NCBI GenBank assembly: GCA_934622035.1 | Contig: CAKTVG010000020.1 | Coordinates: forward strand, 1-50,894 | DNA length: 50,894 nucleotides | Source: an uncultured Oscillospiraceae bacterium | GTDB taxonomy: Bacteria > Bacillota > Clostridia > Oscillospirales > Oscillospiraceae | Direction: 5' to 3' | In this document: in pieces, positions 15,824 through 25,267 of the stretch | Numbering within the stretch: the stretch's first letter is position 1 | How the letters are laid out: every line of letters starts with the position of its first letter | Notes under the pieces: model-generated | What the model was told of the DNA's origin: nothing | What the model saw: the letters and a program-made list of their open reading frames with translations, nothing else | Databases searched by the model: none | Translations under genes and position numbers: made by a program

Positions 15824-17175
15824 TGAAAAGACTGTTTTGCCTGCTGCTGTGCTTGGCCCTCACTCTGACGATGTTCGCCTGCGGCAAGACCGAAGATGAT
15901 CCGCAGGGCAGCAGCAATGACGATTCCCAGTCCTCCGGCGCGACAGAGTTTGCCGAAATGGAGATGGAATGGACGGCGCAGGACGAGATGTTCAAGAGCA
16001 TCGCCGGCACCACCATTACCAAGATCGGCTCTCCGTCTGAGCTGGATGACTATGAAAAGCAGATCGTGCGGGAATTCATGGACCGCTATGACGTCAAGAT
16101 CAACTGGCTGCCCATGACCTACAACGAATATACCTCCAAGCTGCCGCAGCTCGTCGCTACCGGCAATGCGCCGGACACCGCTGTCATGACGGATGCGACT
16201 TCGCTTGCCTTTATGTATCAGGGGCTGTGCATGCCCATCGACGAGTACCTGGATATGGACGACCCGATCTGGGACAAGGACGTCCTTGAGGCCTACAAGA
16301 TGAACGGCCACTACTACGCCGTCAATACCGGTGAGATCGAAACCTTTTTCATCTATTACAACAAGAGCCTTTTTGAAGAACTCGGCCTGCCCGACCCCTA
16401 CGAGCTGTATCAGAACGGCGAGTGGACATATGACAAGCTGCGCGAGATCGCACAGAAGGCAACCGTCTATGAAGATGACAATACCACCGTCAAAACCTAC
16501 GGCATCGGCACGCACGCGCGTGAGGTTTTTATCCTGGCGAACGGCGGCAAGTTCATTGACTGGGACGATACGCAGGGCACTTATGTTTCCACGCTCAAGA
16601 GCGCGGCGACCATTGCGGGCCTCAACTTCCTGCGCGACCTCATCGCCGACGGTTCCATGGAGCCGAGTATTCAGGGCTTCACGGAGTTCCCGGCGAGAAA
16701 GATCGCCATGTTTGTCGAACGCCCGATGAACGCCATCGGCAACTATGACCTCCTGAACACGATGGACGACGAGATCGGCATCGTGCCCTTCCCGCAGGGC
16801 CCCAATGCCGACAAGGTCTATGCTCCCAGCATTTTTGTCACGAACTTTGTCCCCACCAACGCCAAGAACCCGCTCGGCGGCATGGCGTGGAACTACTTCT
16901 ATGCCCGCCGTATGGCAGAAGGCAAGGCAAGACAGGAAGAGGCATGGCTTGTCCGCCAGAGAAAATTTATGACCGAGGAGCAGGAAACGATCATCAACGA
17001 CTATCTTGCAGAGGCAACGAAGCTCTCGTCCAAGATGGACTCTCTGGTCGGCTGGCAGAGCAACTACGCTGAAACCTTCTGGTCAGACCTCGTCTGGAAT
17101 CAGAAGTCTGCGGAAGAAGTTTCCGCAGCCATGGAAAATGTTCTGAACAACGCACTGAAAGACACGGTTGGCTGA
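15823..17175 (+). CDS. ABC importer sugar-binding lipoprotein (importer 1)
   Basis: 450 aa. ATG 15823 overlaps the previous stop by one base (TGATG) and has GAGGAAGGAG 8 bp upstream. The lipobox (MFACG, Cys20) anchors it to the membrane. The body has the family-1 extracellular solute-binding pattern: KINWLPMTYNEYTSKLPQLV, ATGNAPDTAVM, YYAVNTGEIETFFIYYNKSLFEELGLPDP and AMFVERPMNAI. Such proteins deliver oligosaccharides to CUT1 permeases. The next two genes are those permeases. A stem-loop lies just after this gene, as often seen where a binding protein must be made in excess over its permeases. Substrate unknown. Confidence 0.9.
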   Translation: MKRLFCLLLCLALTLTMFACGKTEDDPQGSSNDDSQSSGATEFAEMEMEWTAQDEMFKSIAGTTITKIGSPSELDDYEKQIVREFMDRYDVKINWLPMTYNEYTSKLPQLVATGNAPDTAVMTDATSLAFMYQGLCMPIDEYLDMDDPIWDKDVLEAYKMNGHYYAVNTGEIETFFIYYNKSLFEELGLPDPYELYQNGEWTYDKLREIAQKATVYEDDNTTVKTYGIGTHAREVFILANGGKFIDWDDTQGTYVSTLKSAATIAGLNFLRDLIADGSMEPSIQGFTEFPARKIAMFVERPMNAIGNYDLLNTMDDEIGIVPFPQGPNADKVYAPSIFVTNFVPTNAKNPLGGMAWNYFYARRMAEGKARQEEAWLVRQRKFMTEEQETIINDYLAEATKLSSKMDSLVGWQSNYAETFWSDLVWNQKSAEEVSAAMENVLNNALKDTVG

Positions 17176-17205
17176 GAAAGCTCAGTAACGCCCCGAATCC
17201 ATTCT

Positions 17206-17244
17206 CGGCAGCGCGGCGGGATGATTTTACCGTCCGCGCTGCCG
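17206..17244 (+). promoter_or_regulatory. stem-loop between binding-protein and permease genes
   Basis: CGGCAGCGCGG (17206-17216) pairs perfectly with CCGCGCTGCCG (17234-17244) around a 17-base loop. No T-run follows, so it is not a full terminator. It lies in the only gap over 20 bp within the 41-kb run. By analogy with other sugar-importer operons it may protect the upstream mRNA or reduce read-through, raising binding protein over permease. A weaker outer match (CCGAA/TTCGG) would extend it. Confidence 0.65.
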
Positions 17245-17290
17245 GTGGTTCGGCACAAATTGCACTTATTCGGAAAGGAATGGTTCTCTC

Positions 17291-18202
17291 GTGAAAAAGC
17301 ACAATCTCCTGCGGAAAAGAAACAGGGTCGGCTTTCTCTTTATCCTGCCGTGGTTGGTGGGCATCGTCCTGTTCTTTGCGCAGACGATTGTAAATTTGCT
17401 TCGGTATTCCTTCACAGACCTTCAGGTCGTGCAGGGGCAGGGCTTTGTGTTCAATGCGCTGTCCAATGGAGCATTTACGCATTATGTCAACGCCTTCACG
17501 AGAGATGCGCAGTTTCCGCAGATCCTCTCCGGTTCGCTTACCGAGATGCTCTACCGCATCCCCATTATTCTGGTATTCAGTCTGGTAGTCGCGATGATCC
17601 TGAATCAGGATTTTAAGGGGAGAAGTGTGATGCGCTCGGTGTTTTTCATCCCGCTGCTGATCTCCTCCGGCGTTATCGCCTCGATCATCAAGACCAGCCT
17701 GACCTCAACGGTCATGAGCGCGGACTCCTCGGACAATCTCTTCAATGCAGCGCTGCTGACCAATATGCTCTACCGCTTCGGCCTGCCGGACAATCTGGTC
17801 AGCACCATAGGAAGCCTTGTTTCCAATGTGACAGACCTTGTCTGGTCGAGCAGCGTGCAGATCATCGTATTTATCATGGGTCTTATGACCATTCCCATTT
17901 CGCATTACGAGGTTGCGCGCGTAGAGGGCGCGACCGCGTGGGAAACCTTCTGGTATGTGACCTTCCCGGCGGTGTTTCCCTATATTTTCGTCAATCTCGT
18001 TTACACGGTGATAGACCATTTTGTCAGCTATGACAATGCTGTCATGAAGTATATCATGAACACGGCCTATAAAGACTACAAATATTCTTACGCGGCGGCA
18101 ATGTGCTGGATCTATTTTATCATCATCATTGCTGCGCTGGGGGTCATGACATGGGCTGTGAGCCTCATCTCTCCGATGCGAGAGAAAAAGGTCAAGCGTT
18201 GA
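17291..18202 (+). CDS. ABC sugar-importer permease (importer 1, MalF/UgpA type)
   Basis: 303 aa, GTG start with GGAAAGGA about 12 bp upstream. Six membrane segments can be traced, starting with FLFILPWLVGIVLFFAQTIV. The EAA loop that docks the ATPase is present (EVARVEGATAWETFWYVTFPAVFP, about residues 205-228). It pairs with the next gene to form the membrane channel of a CUT1 importer. Confidence 0.9.
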   Translation: MKKHNLLRKRNRVGFLFILPWLVGIVLFFAQTIVNLLRYSFTDLQVVQGQGFVFNALSNGAFTHYVNAFTRDAQFPQILSGSLTEMLYRIPIILVFSLVVAMILNQDFKGRSVMRSVFFIPLLISSGVIASIIKTSLTSTVMSADSSDNLFNAALLTNMLYRFGLPDNLVSTIGSLVSNVTDLVWSSSVQIIVFIMGLMTIPISHYEVARVEGATAWETFWYVTFPAVFPYIFVNLVYTVIDHFVSYDNAVMKYIMNTAYKDYKYSYAAAMCWIYFIIIIAALGVMTWAVSLISPMREKKVKR

Positions 18203-18213
18203 GGGAGAAGCAT

Positions 18214-19185
18214 ATGAAACGTATCAGAAACAAATCGAACGTTAAAGGCATCGCCGTGTCGCCCTCTTATTATCTGGGCAAGGCGGTGTGGAGCATTGTG
18301 CGCTTCTTTTTCCTGCTCGGCATGACCTTTATTATTCTTTACCCCATTATGTATATGCTGAGCATGGCACTGCGCGACTCTGTGGATATGTATGATTCCT
18401 CTGTCGTCTGGATCCCGCGGCATTTCACATTGGAGAACTTCAAGCTCCTGTTCACCTCGCTGGATTTTCTGCCTGCGCTGAAAAATTCGGCGATTATCAC
18501 GATTGTCTGTACCCTTTTGCAGACGCTTGTCTGTGCGATGACCGGCTACGGCTTCGCCATGTACAAATTCAAGGGACACAAGCTCCTGCTTGCCATGGTG
18601 ATCTTCACCATCATCGTCCCGCCGCAGATGGTCAACCTTCCAAACTATCTGCTGTTCAGTGACTTCGACATCTTCGGCATTTTTCATGCCGTTACCGGCG
18701 CTGAAAAAACATTCAGCATGCTTGATAAATACTATGCGGTCTTTCTGCTGGCCGCGCTGGGGCAGGGAATCCGCTCCGGTCTGTTCATCCTGATTTTCTA
18801 TCAGTATTTCCGTTCTGTGCCCAAGGAGCTTCAGGAGGCGGCAATGCTCGATGGCTGCGGCGAATTCCGCCTCTTCTCCAAGATCATGCTGCGCAACGCT
18901 TCCGGCCCGATCATTACCACGACGATTTTCTCGGCGGTCTGGTATTGGAACGATTACTACACCATGACCACGTTCTTCATCAATATCCGCACCGTTTCCA
19001 CAAAGCTCACGGGGCTGACAAGCTCCCTGACCTCCCTTATGGGAAATGATGCCTATAATCCCTATAAAATCATGACCATTCAGCAGGCCGCCTGCTTCAC
19101 GGTGCTGATTCCGGCACTTATTCTGTTCATCGTTTTGCAGCGCAGATTCTCCCGCAGCGTTCTCACTTCGGGTCTGGTTGGCTAG
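18214..19185 (+). CDS. ABC sugar-importer permease (importer 1, MalG/UgpE type)
   Basis: 323 aa. ATG 18214 is chosen because GAGGGAGAAG stands just upstream; the frame is open further left but only inside the previous gene. Six membrane segments, starting with FFFLLGMTFIILYPIMYML, and an EAA loop (EAAMLDGCGEFRLFSKIMLRNA). Second channel half of importer 1. The next gene starts 10 bp downstream and begins importer 2. Confidence 0.9.
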   Translation: MKRIRNKSNVKGIAVSPSYYLGKAVWSIVRFFFLLGMTFIILYPIMYMLSMALRDSVDMYDSSVVWIPRHFTLENFKLLFTSLDFLPALKNSAIITIVCTLLQTLVCAMTGYGFAMYKFKGHKLLLAMVIFTIIVPPQMVNLPNYLLFSDFDIFGIFHAVTGAEKTFSMLDKYYAVFLLAALGQGIRSGLFILIFYQYFRSVPKELQEAAMLDGCGEFRLFSKIMLRNASGPIITTTIFSAVWYWNDYYTMTTFFINIRTVSTKLTGLTSSLTSLMGNDAYNPYKIMTIQQAACFTVLIPALILFIVLQRRFSRSVLTSGLVG

Positions 19186-19194
19186 GAGGGAAAA

Positions 19195-21990
19195 ATGCGA
19201 CATATTTCGTTCAAACGATTCTTTTCCGGCGCGCTCGCCGCGGTGCTTCTGCTGAGTGTCTGCGCGGCCGGTATTCCGGTGCGCGCGGAAGAAGCGGCAC
19301 AGACCATTTCCGTGACGGACAGCCGCTCCGGTGCGGAGATAACGTTCTCCGAGCGTGACGCCGTCGCCCTTTCCGAGGGGCAGAGCCATACTTTTTCGCT
19401 TACGGCGCCTGCGGCAGGCGAGTATTGGCTCTCCGTGTGCTACCGCGCGATTCCCGGCAGACAGATCAACCCCGAAGCGGCCTTTACGCTGACGGGCGAA
19501 AATGTTCAGACGCAGCAGTCGATCTATTTTGCCCGCCGCTGGATGGATATCCATACGGACGGTCGATTCCAGAAGGATTCCAACGGCAACGAGGTCCTGC
19601 CCAAGACGCAGGAGGAAACCGTCTGGCAGCAGGCGGTTTACGGCCTGTCCGCCGAGAGCGGCAGCGCGGCGGTGGCACTGGAAAAGGGCAAGTATACCTT
19701 GACGCTCACTTTAGCGAGCGAGGCGGTGGAAGTGAGCGACGTGCGCCTGATCTCTGAGCGGCCGCAGAGCTATGAGCAGTATCTTTCCGCGCGGATAAAC
19801 GCACAAAGTGCGGAGAGTGCGGAGCCTGTCCGGCTCGAAACCGAAGTGATCTCTGCGAAGTCCGATTCCTCCATCATCGCGACCTACGATCGCTCCTCGC
19901 CTACGATCAGCCCAAACTACCCGGATACGATTGCGCTGAACATCATCGGCGGCGGCGCATATTCCGAGCAGGGGCAGTGGATCGAGTGGCGCTTTTCCGT
20001 CGAGAAAGAGGGCCTTTACACCATTTCCGCACGCTATCAGCAGGATGGACTGCGTGAGCTGGGTGTCGGCCGAAAGATCTATCTCGACGGCGTCATTCCC
20101 TTCGCAGAATTTGAAAACTACCTGTTTCCGTACTGCACGAATTATTCCACGCTGACGCTGGCGAATGATGCGGGCGAGCCCTATGCCGTTTACCTGACAG
20201 CAGGGGAGCACACGCTGCGCATGGAGGTTAGCCAGACGCATCTGGAGCAGGCGATCATTGAATTGAGAAATTACATTTCTGAGTGCAATTCCATATATCG
20301 GCGCATCATCAGCATCACGGGAGCGGATCCGGATGTTTACCGCGATTATTATCTGGACAAGGAGCTTCCGGAGCTGATGCCCTTCCTGAATGATTCCGTC
20401 GAGCGCCTGAACAATCTGGCAGCTTCCATCGAAGCCTGCTCAGAGGACGGGGAGGGAAGTGAAAGCGCCACACTGCACGATACCGTGCGCACGCTGGAGC
20501 GCTTTATCAAAAAACCCTATAAAATTCCTGCAACGCTCAGTGAATTCAAAAACCGTATTGACTCTATGGCCGACCTCATTCAGACACTGGAAACCCAGTC
20601 CCTGACGTTGGACTATATCACATTCACGCCGAAGGATACCCCGCAGGAGGAGCAGGGCTTCTTCGAAAAGCTCTGGTCCGGCGTGACCGGTATTTTCCGC
20701 TACATTGGCTTCCGTTTTCAGGCGTTTCTGGCGTCCTTCTCCGGAGAGGACCGCACGACCTCCGGCACGGCGCCGCGAAAGATCAAAGTCTGGATCAATA
20801 TGGGTGATATTCTGGTCAGCGGTTCGGCCTCCGGGCGCGATCAGATGCAGATCATCCGTCAGCTTTCGGATGACAGCTTTACGACGGAGCACAACATTTC
20901 TGTGGAGTTTTCCCTTGTGAGCGCGGGCGACACGCTCTCGCAGGCAATCCTGGCAGGGAAGGGCCCGGACGTTGCGCTGTTTGTCGGTGAGCAGACGGTC
21001 GTGAACCTCGGCATCCGCGGCGTTCTGGCCGACATGACCGAAATGCCGGATTATGATGCGCTGGCAGCGCAGGTGTATGATTCTGCGCTCGTGCCGTTTA
21101 CCTTTAACGGCGGCGTCTACGCCATGCCGGAAACGCAGAACTTCAACATGATGTTCGTCCGCGACGACATCTTTGCCGAGCTGGGACTGGAGGTTCCGAA
21201 TACCTGGGACGAGTTCTATGCCGTGCAGAAAAAGCTGGCCGAAAAGAAGCTGGAGATCGGGATCCCGGAGAGTCAGGACATTTTCGAAATGCTCCTGATG
21301 CAGCACGGCGGCTCGATCTACAATGCAGATGGTACCGCCAGCGCACTCAAGACGCAGGAGTCTGTCGAGGCCTTTACGCAGTGGACGGATCTGTATACGA
21401 AATATACGCTGCCCCTGACGTTCAGCTTTGTCAACCGCTTCCGCACGGGTGAGATGCCCATCGGTATCATGAGCTACACCATGTATAACCAGCTCTGCGT
21501 TGCGGCGCCGGAGATCAAGGATCAGTGGTCGATGTATCCGGTCCCTGCGACCGTCCGTGCCGACGGCACGCTGGACCGCAGCCAGGGCAGCGTCAATACC
21601 GGATGTGTCGCCATGAAGGATTCTGCGGATCTGGATGCAGCCTACGAATTCATTCGCTGGTGGATCGACAGCGAAACGCAGACCGAGTTTGGACGTCAGG
21701 TCGAGTCCGTCCTGGGCAAGTCTGCCCGGTACAATACCGCAAATTCCATCACCTTTGAACAGCTCAACTGGACGAACCGCGAGCTGGAAGTACTGCGTGA
21801 AGCACGCCGCGATGTTACCGATACGCCCCAGACCATGGTCACTTACTACGTTTCCCGCTGCATTTCCAACGCGTTCCGCCGCGTGGTCTATAGCTACGAA
21901 AAGCCGCGCGACGTGATCTATCGATACAGCGATGATCTTGATCTGGAATTTGAGCGCAAGAAGGAAGTTATGCAGGAGGTGGAGGAATGA
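19195..21990 (+). CDS. fusion of binding-type modules with a family-1 solute-binding protein (importer 2)
   Basis: 931 aa, about twice the usual size of a binding protein. A signal peptide (to about residue 31, cleavage near VRA-EE) lacks a lipobox. Two beta-sandwich-like segments follow (about 35-190 with AAGEYWLSVCYRA; about 220-355 with EGLYTISARYQQDGL and YLTAGEHTLRMEV), resembling carbohydrate-binding jelly rolls. A helical region follows (about 360-515). From about residue 525 it is a normal solute-binding protein: KIKVWINMGD, ILAGKGPDVALFVGEQ, NFNMMFVRDDIFAELGLEVPNTWDEF. How it is held at the membrane is unclear; an amphipathic stretch near residue 500 could serve. It probably feeds the two permeases just downstream. 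The added modules may collect polymer ends near the importer. Confidence 0.82.
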   Translation: MRHISFKRFFSGALAAVLLLSVCAAGIPVRAEEAAQTISVTDSRSGAEITFSERDAVALSEGQSHTFSLTAPAAGEYWLSVCYRAIPGRQINPEAAFTLTGENVQTQQSIYFARRWMDIHTDGRFQKDSNGNEVLPKTQEETVWQQAVYGLSAESGSAAVALEKGKYTLTLTLASEAVEVSDVRLISERPQSYEQYLSARINAQSAESAEPVRLETEVISAKSDSSIIATYDRSSPTISPNYPDTIALNIIGGGAYSEQGQWIEWRFSVEKEGLYTISARYQQDGLRELGVGRKIYLDGVIPFAEFENYLFPYCTNYSTLTLANDAGEPYAVYLTAGEHTLRMEVSQTHLEQAIIELRNYISECNSIYRRIISITGADPDVYRDYYLDKELPELMPFLNDSVERLNNLAASIEACSEDGEGSESATLHDTVRTLERFIKKPYKIPATLSEFKNRIDSMADLIQTLETQSLTLDYITFTPKDTPQEEQGFFEKLWSGVTGIFRYIGFRFQAFLASFSGEDRTTSGTAPRKIKVWINMGDILVSGSASGRDQMQIIRQLSDDSFTTEHNISVEFSLVSAGDTLSQAILAGKGPDVALFVGEQTVVNLGIRGVLADMTEMPDYDALAAQVYDSALVPFTFNGGVYAMPETQNFNMMFVRDDIFAELGLEVPNTWDEFYAVQKKLAEKKLEIGIPESQDIFEMLLMQHGGSIYNADGTASALKTQESVEAFTQWTDLYTKYTLPLTFSFVNRFRTGEMPIGIMSYTMYNQLCVAAPEIKDQWSMYPVPATVRADGTLDRSQGSVNTGCVAMKDSADLDAAYEFIRWWIDSETQTEFGRQVESVLGKSARYNTANSITFEQLNWTNRELEVLREARRDVTDTPQTMVTYYVSRCISNAFRRVVYSYEKPRDVIYRYSDDLDLEFERKKEVMQEVEE

Positions 21991-22904
21991 AAAATCCGAT
22001 CGAAAAGAAGCGCAAGCCGGGCTTTTTCTCGAAGTACGGTGCGACCTGCTGCTTTCTCCTGCCGTGGCTGACGTTGTTCCTGTTCTTTGTCGTCATCCCC
22101 ATTCTCTGCGCCATCGTGCTGAGCTTCACGGATTTCGACATGGTGCGCACGCCGCATTTTGTCGGTTTCCGAAACTATCTTTCACTGCTGCTCGACGATG
22201 AAACCTTTACCAAATCCCTGAGCAATACGCTCTTTTACGCCGTTGTCACCGGCCCGGCAGGTTATCTGATCAGCTTCCTTGTTGCATGGCTGATCAACGA
22301 GGTGCCGACGAAATTCTGGCGCTCGCTGCTGACCTTCGTGTTCTATTCTCCGGCGCTGGCCGGAAGCGCGTATATGCTGTGGAACTTCATCTTCAATGGC
22401 GACTCCTATGGCCTCCTGAACAGCCTGCTTATGAATGTGGGCATTTTGTCCAAGCCTGTGCAGTGGCTAACGGATCCGCAGTATAACTCCGTTGTCGTCG
22501 TCGTTGTCACACTCTGGATGAGCATGGGTGTTGGCTTTCTGTCCTTTGTTGCGGGCTTCAAACAGCTTAACTATGAGCTTTTTGAGGCCGGTGCGATCGA
22601 CGGCGTGACCAACCGCTGGCAGGAGCTCTGGTACATCACCCTGCCGCAGATGGTGCCGCAGCTCAAGATCGGCGCGGTGCTGGCCATCTCCGGCGCCTTC
22701 GCCGTCGGCGGCGTGAACGCTGCACTGACTGGCAATCCCAGTACCGACTATTCCACGCACACCATTCTGCTGCACCTGCTCGACTACGGCTACGGAAAAT
22801 ATGAAATGGGCTATGCGTCGGCCATCGCCGTGATCCTGTTTGTGATGATGGTCGGCTCGTGGCTGCTGATCCATGCAGTGCTCAACCGTTTTTCCTCAGA
22901 CTAA
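21987..22904 (+). CDS. ABC sugar-importer permease (importer 2, MalF/UgpA type)
   Basis: 305 aa with ATGA overlap to the fusion gene, so translation is coupled. Six membrane segments, starting with FLLPWLTLFLFFVVIPILCAI. EAA loop EAGAIDGVTNRWQELWYITLP (about residues 200-220). It pairs with the next gene. Confidence 0.9.
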   Translation: MKNPIEKKRKPGFFSKYGATCCFLLPWLTLFLFFVVIPILCAIVLSFTDFDMVRTPHFVGFRNYLSLLLDDETFTKSLSNTLFYAVVTGPAGYLISFLVAWLINEVPTKFWRSLLTFVFYSPALAGSAYMLWNFIFNGDSYGLLNSLLMNVGILSKPVQWLTDPQYNSVVVVVVTLWMSMGVGFLSFVAGFKQLNYELFEAGAIDGVTNRWQELWYITLPQMVPQLKIGAVLAISGAFAVGGVNAALTGNPSTDYSTHTILLHLLDYGYGKYEMGYASAIAVILFVMMVGSWLLIHAVLNRFSSD

Positions 22905-22916
22905 GGAGAATCCAAA

Positions 22917-23771
22917 ATGAGAAGACCTACCAAACGCGTTTCCCGTTCGGCGGCCGGAAACGCGACCGTGATCATTTTTCTGCTGATTTTCGGTATGTTC
23001 ATGATCCTGCCGCTTTACTACATGGTAGTCAGCGCCCTGAAGCCGACGAGCGAGCTGTTCTACTTCCCGCCGAAGTTCTATGTTATCAAGCCGACACTGC
23101 GCAATTTCCTGAGCCTCATCAAATTGCAGGCGCAGTCGGATGTGCCATTTGAGCGATATCTTTTCAACAGTGTGTTTGTCACGCTGGTATCCACAGTTGG
23201 CTACGTGCTGCTTGCCTCCATGGCGGCCTACGCGCTGTCGAAGCACAAATTCCCGCTGAAAAATGCCATTACAAAGAGCGTCGTCTTTGCCATCCTGTTC
23301 CGGCCGGAGGTCACGTCGGTGCCGCTGTATATTCTGATGGTCAAGGCGCATATCATCGACAATTATTGGGCGCTGATCCTGCCGGCCATGTCCGGCTCCT
23401 TCGGCGTGTTCCTCTTGCAGCAGTTTCTGGACAATGTGCCGAACGAGATGATCGAGGCGGCGCGCATTGATGGGGCAAGTGAGTTTATGATCTACCGGAA
23501 GCTCATCATGCCCATGCTCAAGCCTGCGTGGATGACCGTCGTGATCTTCACGTTCATCTCCATCTGGAATACCGCCGCCGCGCAGTTTATCTATAGTGAG
23601 GACATGAAAATGCTGCCTGCGATGCTGTCCTCCCTGAGCACGGCGGGCGTTACCAGAACCGGCGTGGCTGCGGCGGTGGGTGTCCTGATGATGTTCCCGT
23701 CCGTTGTCATTTTCCTGTTGAGCCAGAACTCCATCGTTGAAACCATGGCACACTCAGGCCTGAAGGGGTAA
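22917..23771 (+). CDS. ABC sugar-importer permease (importer 2, MalG/UgpE type)
   Basis: 284 aa, AAGGAG 8 bp before the ATG. First membrane segment IIFLLIFGMFMILPLYYMVV; EAA loop EAARIDGASEFMIYRKLIMP. Completes the membrane part of importer 2. No ATPase gene follows here or elsewhere in the window, so both importers must borrow one (an MsmK-like shared ATPase is usual in Gram-positive sugar uptake). Confidence 0.9.
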   Translation: MRRPTKRVSRSAAGNATVIIFLLIFGMFMILPLYYMVVSALKPTSELFYFPPKFYVIKPTLRNFLSLIKLQAQSDVPFERYLFNSVFVTLVSTVGYVLLASMAAYALSKHKFPLKNAITKSVVFAILFRPEVTSVPLYILMVKAHIIDNYWALILPAMSGSFGVFLLQQFLDNVPNEMIEAARIDGASEFMIYRKLIMPMLKPAWMTVVIFTFISIWNTAAAQFIYSEDMKMLPAMLSSLSTAGVTRTGVAAAVGVLMMFPSVVIFLLSQNSIVETMAHSGLKG

Positions 23772-25267
23772 TGAATGTGAAAAAAAGAACGATTTCTGCT
23801 TTGTTTCTGAGTATGCTCCTGCTCCTTGTGCTTCTCACACCGGCCCTTGCCGCAGACGGAAGCACGAAGACCTATGTTTACAACGAATACGGCGAGGATG
23901 TAAATGCGCCCAGTGCGTACCTATGCACGCGCGTGCTGCGCGGCCGCGACATCGGACTGGGGGATTTCTCCAAGATCGCAGATCTGTATGTCAACGGCAA
24001 CGTCTATATTTCCGATACCGGCAACAATCGCATCGTTGTGCTCGACTCGCAGTACGAGCTTGTGCGCGTAATCAGCGAGGTGAAGGAAAACGGCACTGCG
24101 ACGGCGCTGAGCAGTCCGTCCTCCGTGTTTCTGGCGGACGGCCTGCTGTATATCTGCGATACCGGCAACAGCCGCGTGATCGCGGTCGATAGTGACGACC
24201 GGGTGGTCAAGACCTTTTATAAGCCGGATTCCGACCTTCTGACGGAAGATTTTGCATTCAAGCCTTCCAAGGTCGTCGTCAACAGCGCCGGATCTGTGTA
24301 TATCGCGGCTAGCGGCGTGTATCAGGGACTCCTGCATTACGAAGCAGACGGCGGCTTTATTGAATTCTTCGGCGCGAATAAGGTCGAGGTTACGGCGGCA
24401 GTTCTGCTCAAGAGTATGTGGATGAATATCTTCTCCGACGAGCAGCGTGAGTCGCTGATCCGTACCGTGCCGACGGAGTACGCGGGGATCTTCATTGATT
24501 CCGAGGATATGATCTACACCACGACGGTCACCGCATCGACCTCGCAGGTTAAACGCCTGAACGCCTCCGGCGAAAATATCCTCATGTATCCCGGCTCCTC
24601 CACGAGTTTTTTGCAGAGGGGCTATGACCGCAACAACTTCGGCGATCAGGAAATTGAGTCCGTCAAGGGCGGCCTGCGCCGCAGTCAGATCATGGATGTG
24701 GTTGTGGATGAGGACAATGTGATCGCCGTCTTGGATTCCCAGCGCGGACGCGTGCTGCTTTTTGACGGCGAGCAGAATATGCTCGGCATTTTTGGCGGCA
24801 GCGGTACACAGGACGGCTATTTCACCGCCGTTTCTGCGCTGAGCAAAAACGGCGAGGAATACCTTGTGGCAGACAGTACGCGCAACTCCGTCACGGTCTT
24901 TGCACCAACGAACTATATGCGCAATATCCGCTGTGCGCTTCGCGCCTATGAACAGGGTGAGTATTCCGAAAGCCGCACCTATTGGGAAAGCGTTCTGGAA
25001 AGCAATGCGGGCCTTTCGGTCGCGGCCAAGGGAATCGGACGGTCACTGCTGCTGGAAGGAAACTTCCGTGATGCAATGCGCTATCTGAAAATGGGCGACG
25101 ACCGCTACTATTATTCCATGGCGCTGACACGCTATCGCCGTCAGTTCCTGCGCGAAAACAGTCTGTGGCTGGTTCCCTGTGTGATTCTGGCGGTGGCTGC
25201 GGTGTGCATCGGGCTGCGCAAGCTGTATTTCGCAATTCTGAGATCCGGAAAGGGGAGAGAGAAATGA
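23771..25267 (+). CDS. exported NHL-type beta-propeller protein with C-terminal membrane helix
   Basis: 498 aa; TAATG overlap with the permease gene. Signal peptide to about residue 28 (LTPALAA). At least four NHL-like blades are visible (NVYISDTGNNRIVVLD, LLYICDTGNSRVIAVD, VIAVLDSQRGRVLLFD, EYLVADSTRNSVTVF). Residues about 385-455 are helical with a TPR look (ALRAYEQGEYSESRTYWESVL, then GIGRSLLLEGNFRDAMRYL). A transmembrane helix (about 465-485) and a basic tail put the propeller outside. Propellers of this type bind proteins or sugars. It overlaps the YIP1-family gene, and with the DUF5696-like lipoprotein makes a tight trio. Function unknown; I believe this trio recurs beside sugar importers in Firmicutes. 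Confidence 0.75.
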   Translation: MNVKKRTISALFLSMLLLLVLLTPALAADGSTKTYVYNEYGEDVNAPSAYLCTRVLRGRDIGLGDFSKIADLYVNGNVYISDTGNNRIVVLDSQYELVRVISEVKENGTATALSSPSSVFLADGLLYICDTGNSRVIAVDSDDRVVKTFYKPDSDLLTEDFAFKPSKVVVNSAGSVYIAASGVYQGLLHYEADGGFIEFFGANKVEVTAAVLLKSMWMNIFSDEQRESLIRTVPTEYAGIFIDSEDMIYTTTVTASTSQVKRLNASGENILMYPGSSTSFLQRGYDRNNFGDQEIESVKGGLRRSQIMDVVVDEDNVIAVLDSQRGRVLLFDGEQNMLGIFGGSGTQDGYFTAVSALSKNGEEYLVADSTRNSVTVFAPTNYMRNIRCALRAYEQGEYSESRTYWESVLESNAGLSVAAKGIGRSLLLEGNFRDAMRYLKMGDDRYYYSMALTRYRRQFLRENSLWLVPCVILAVAAVCIGLRKLYFAILRSGKGREK

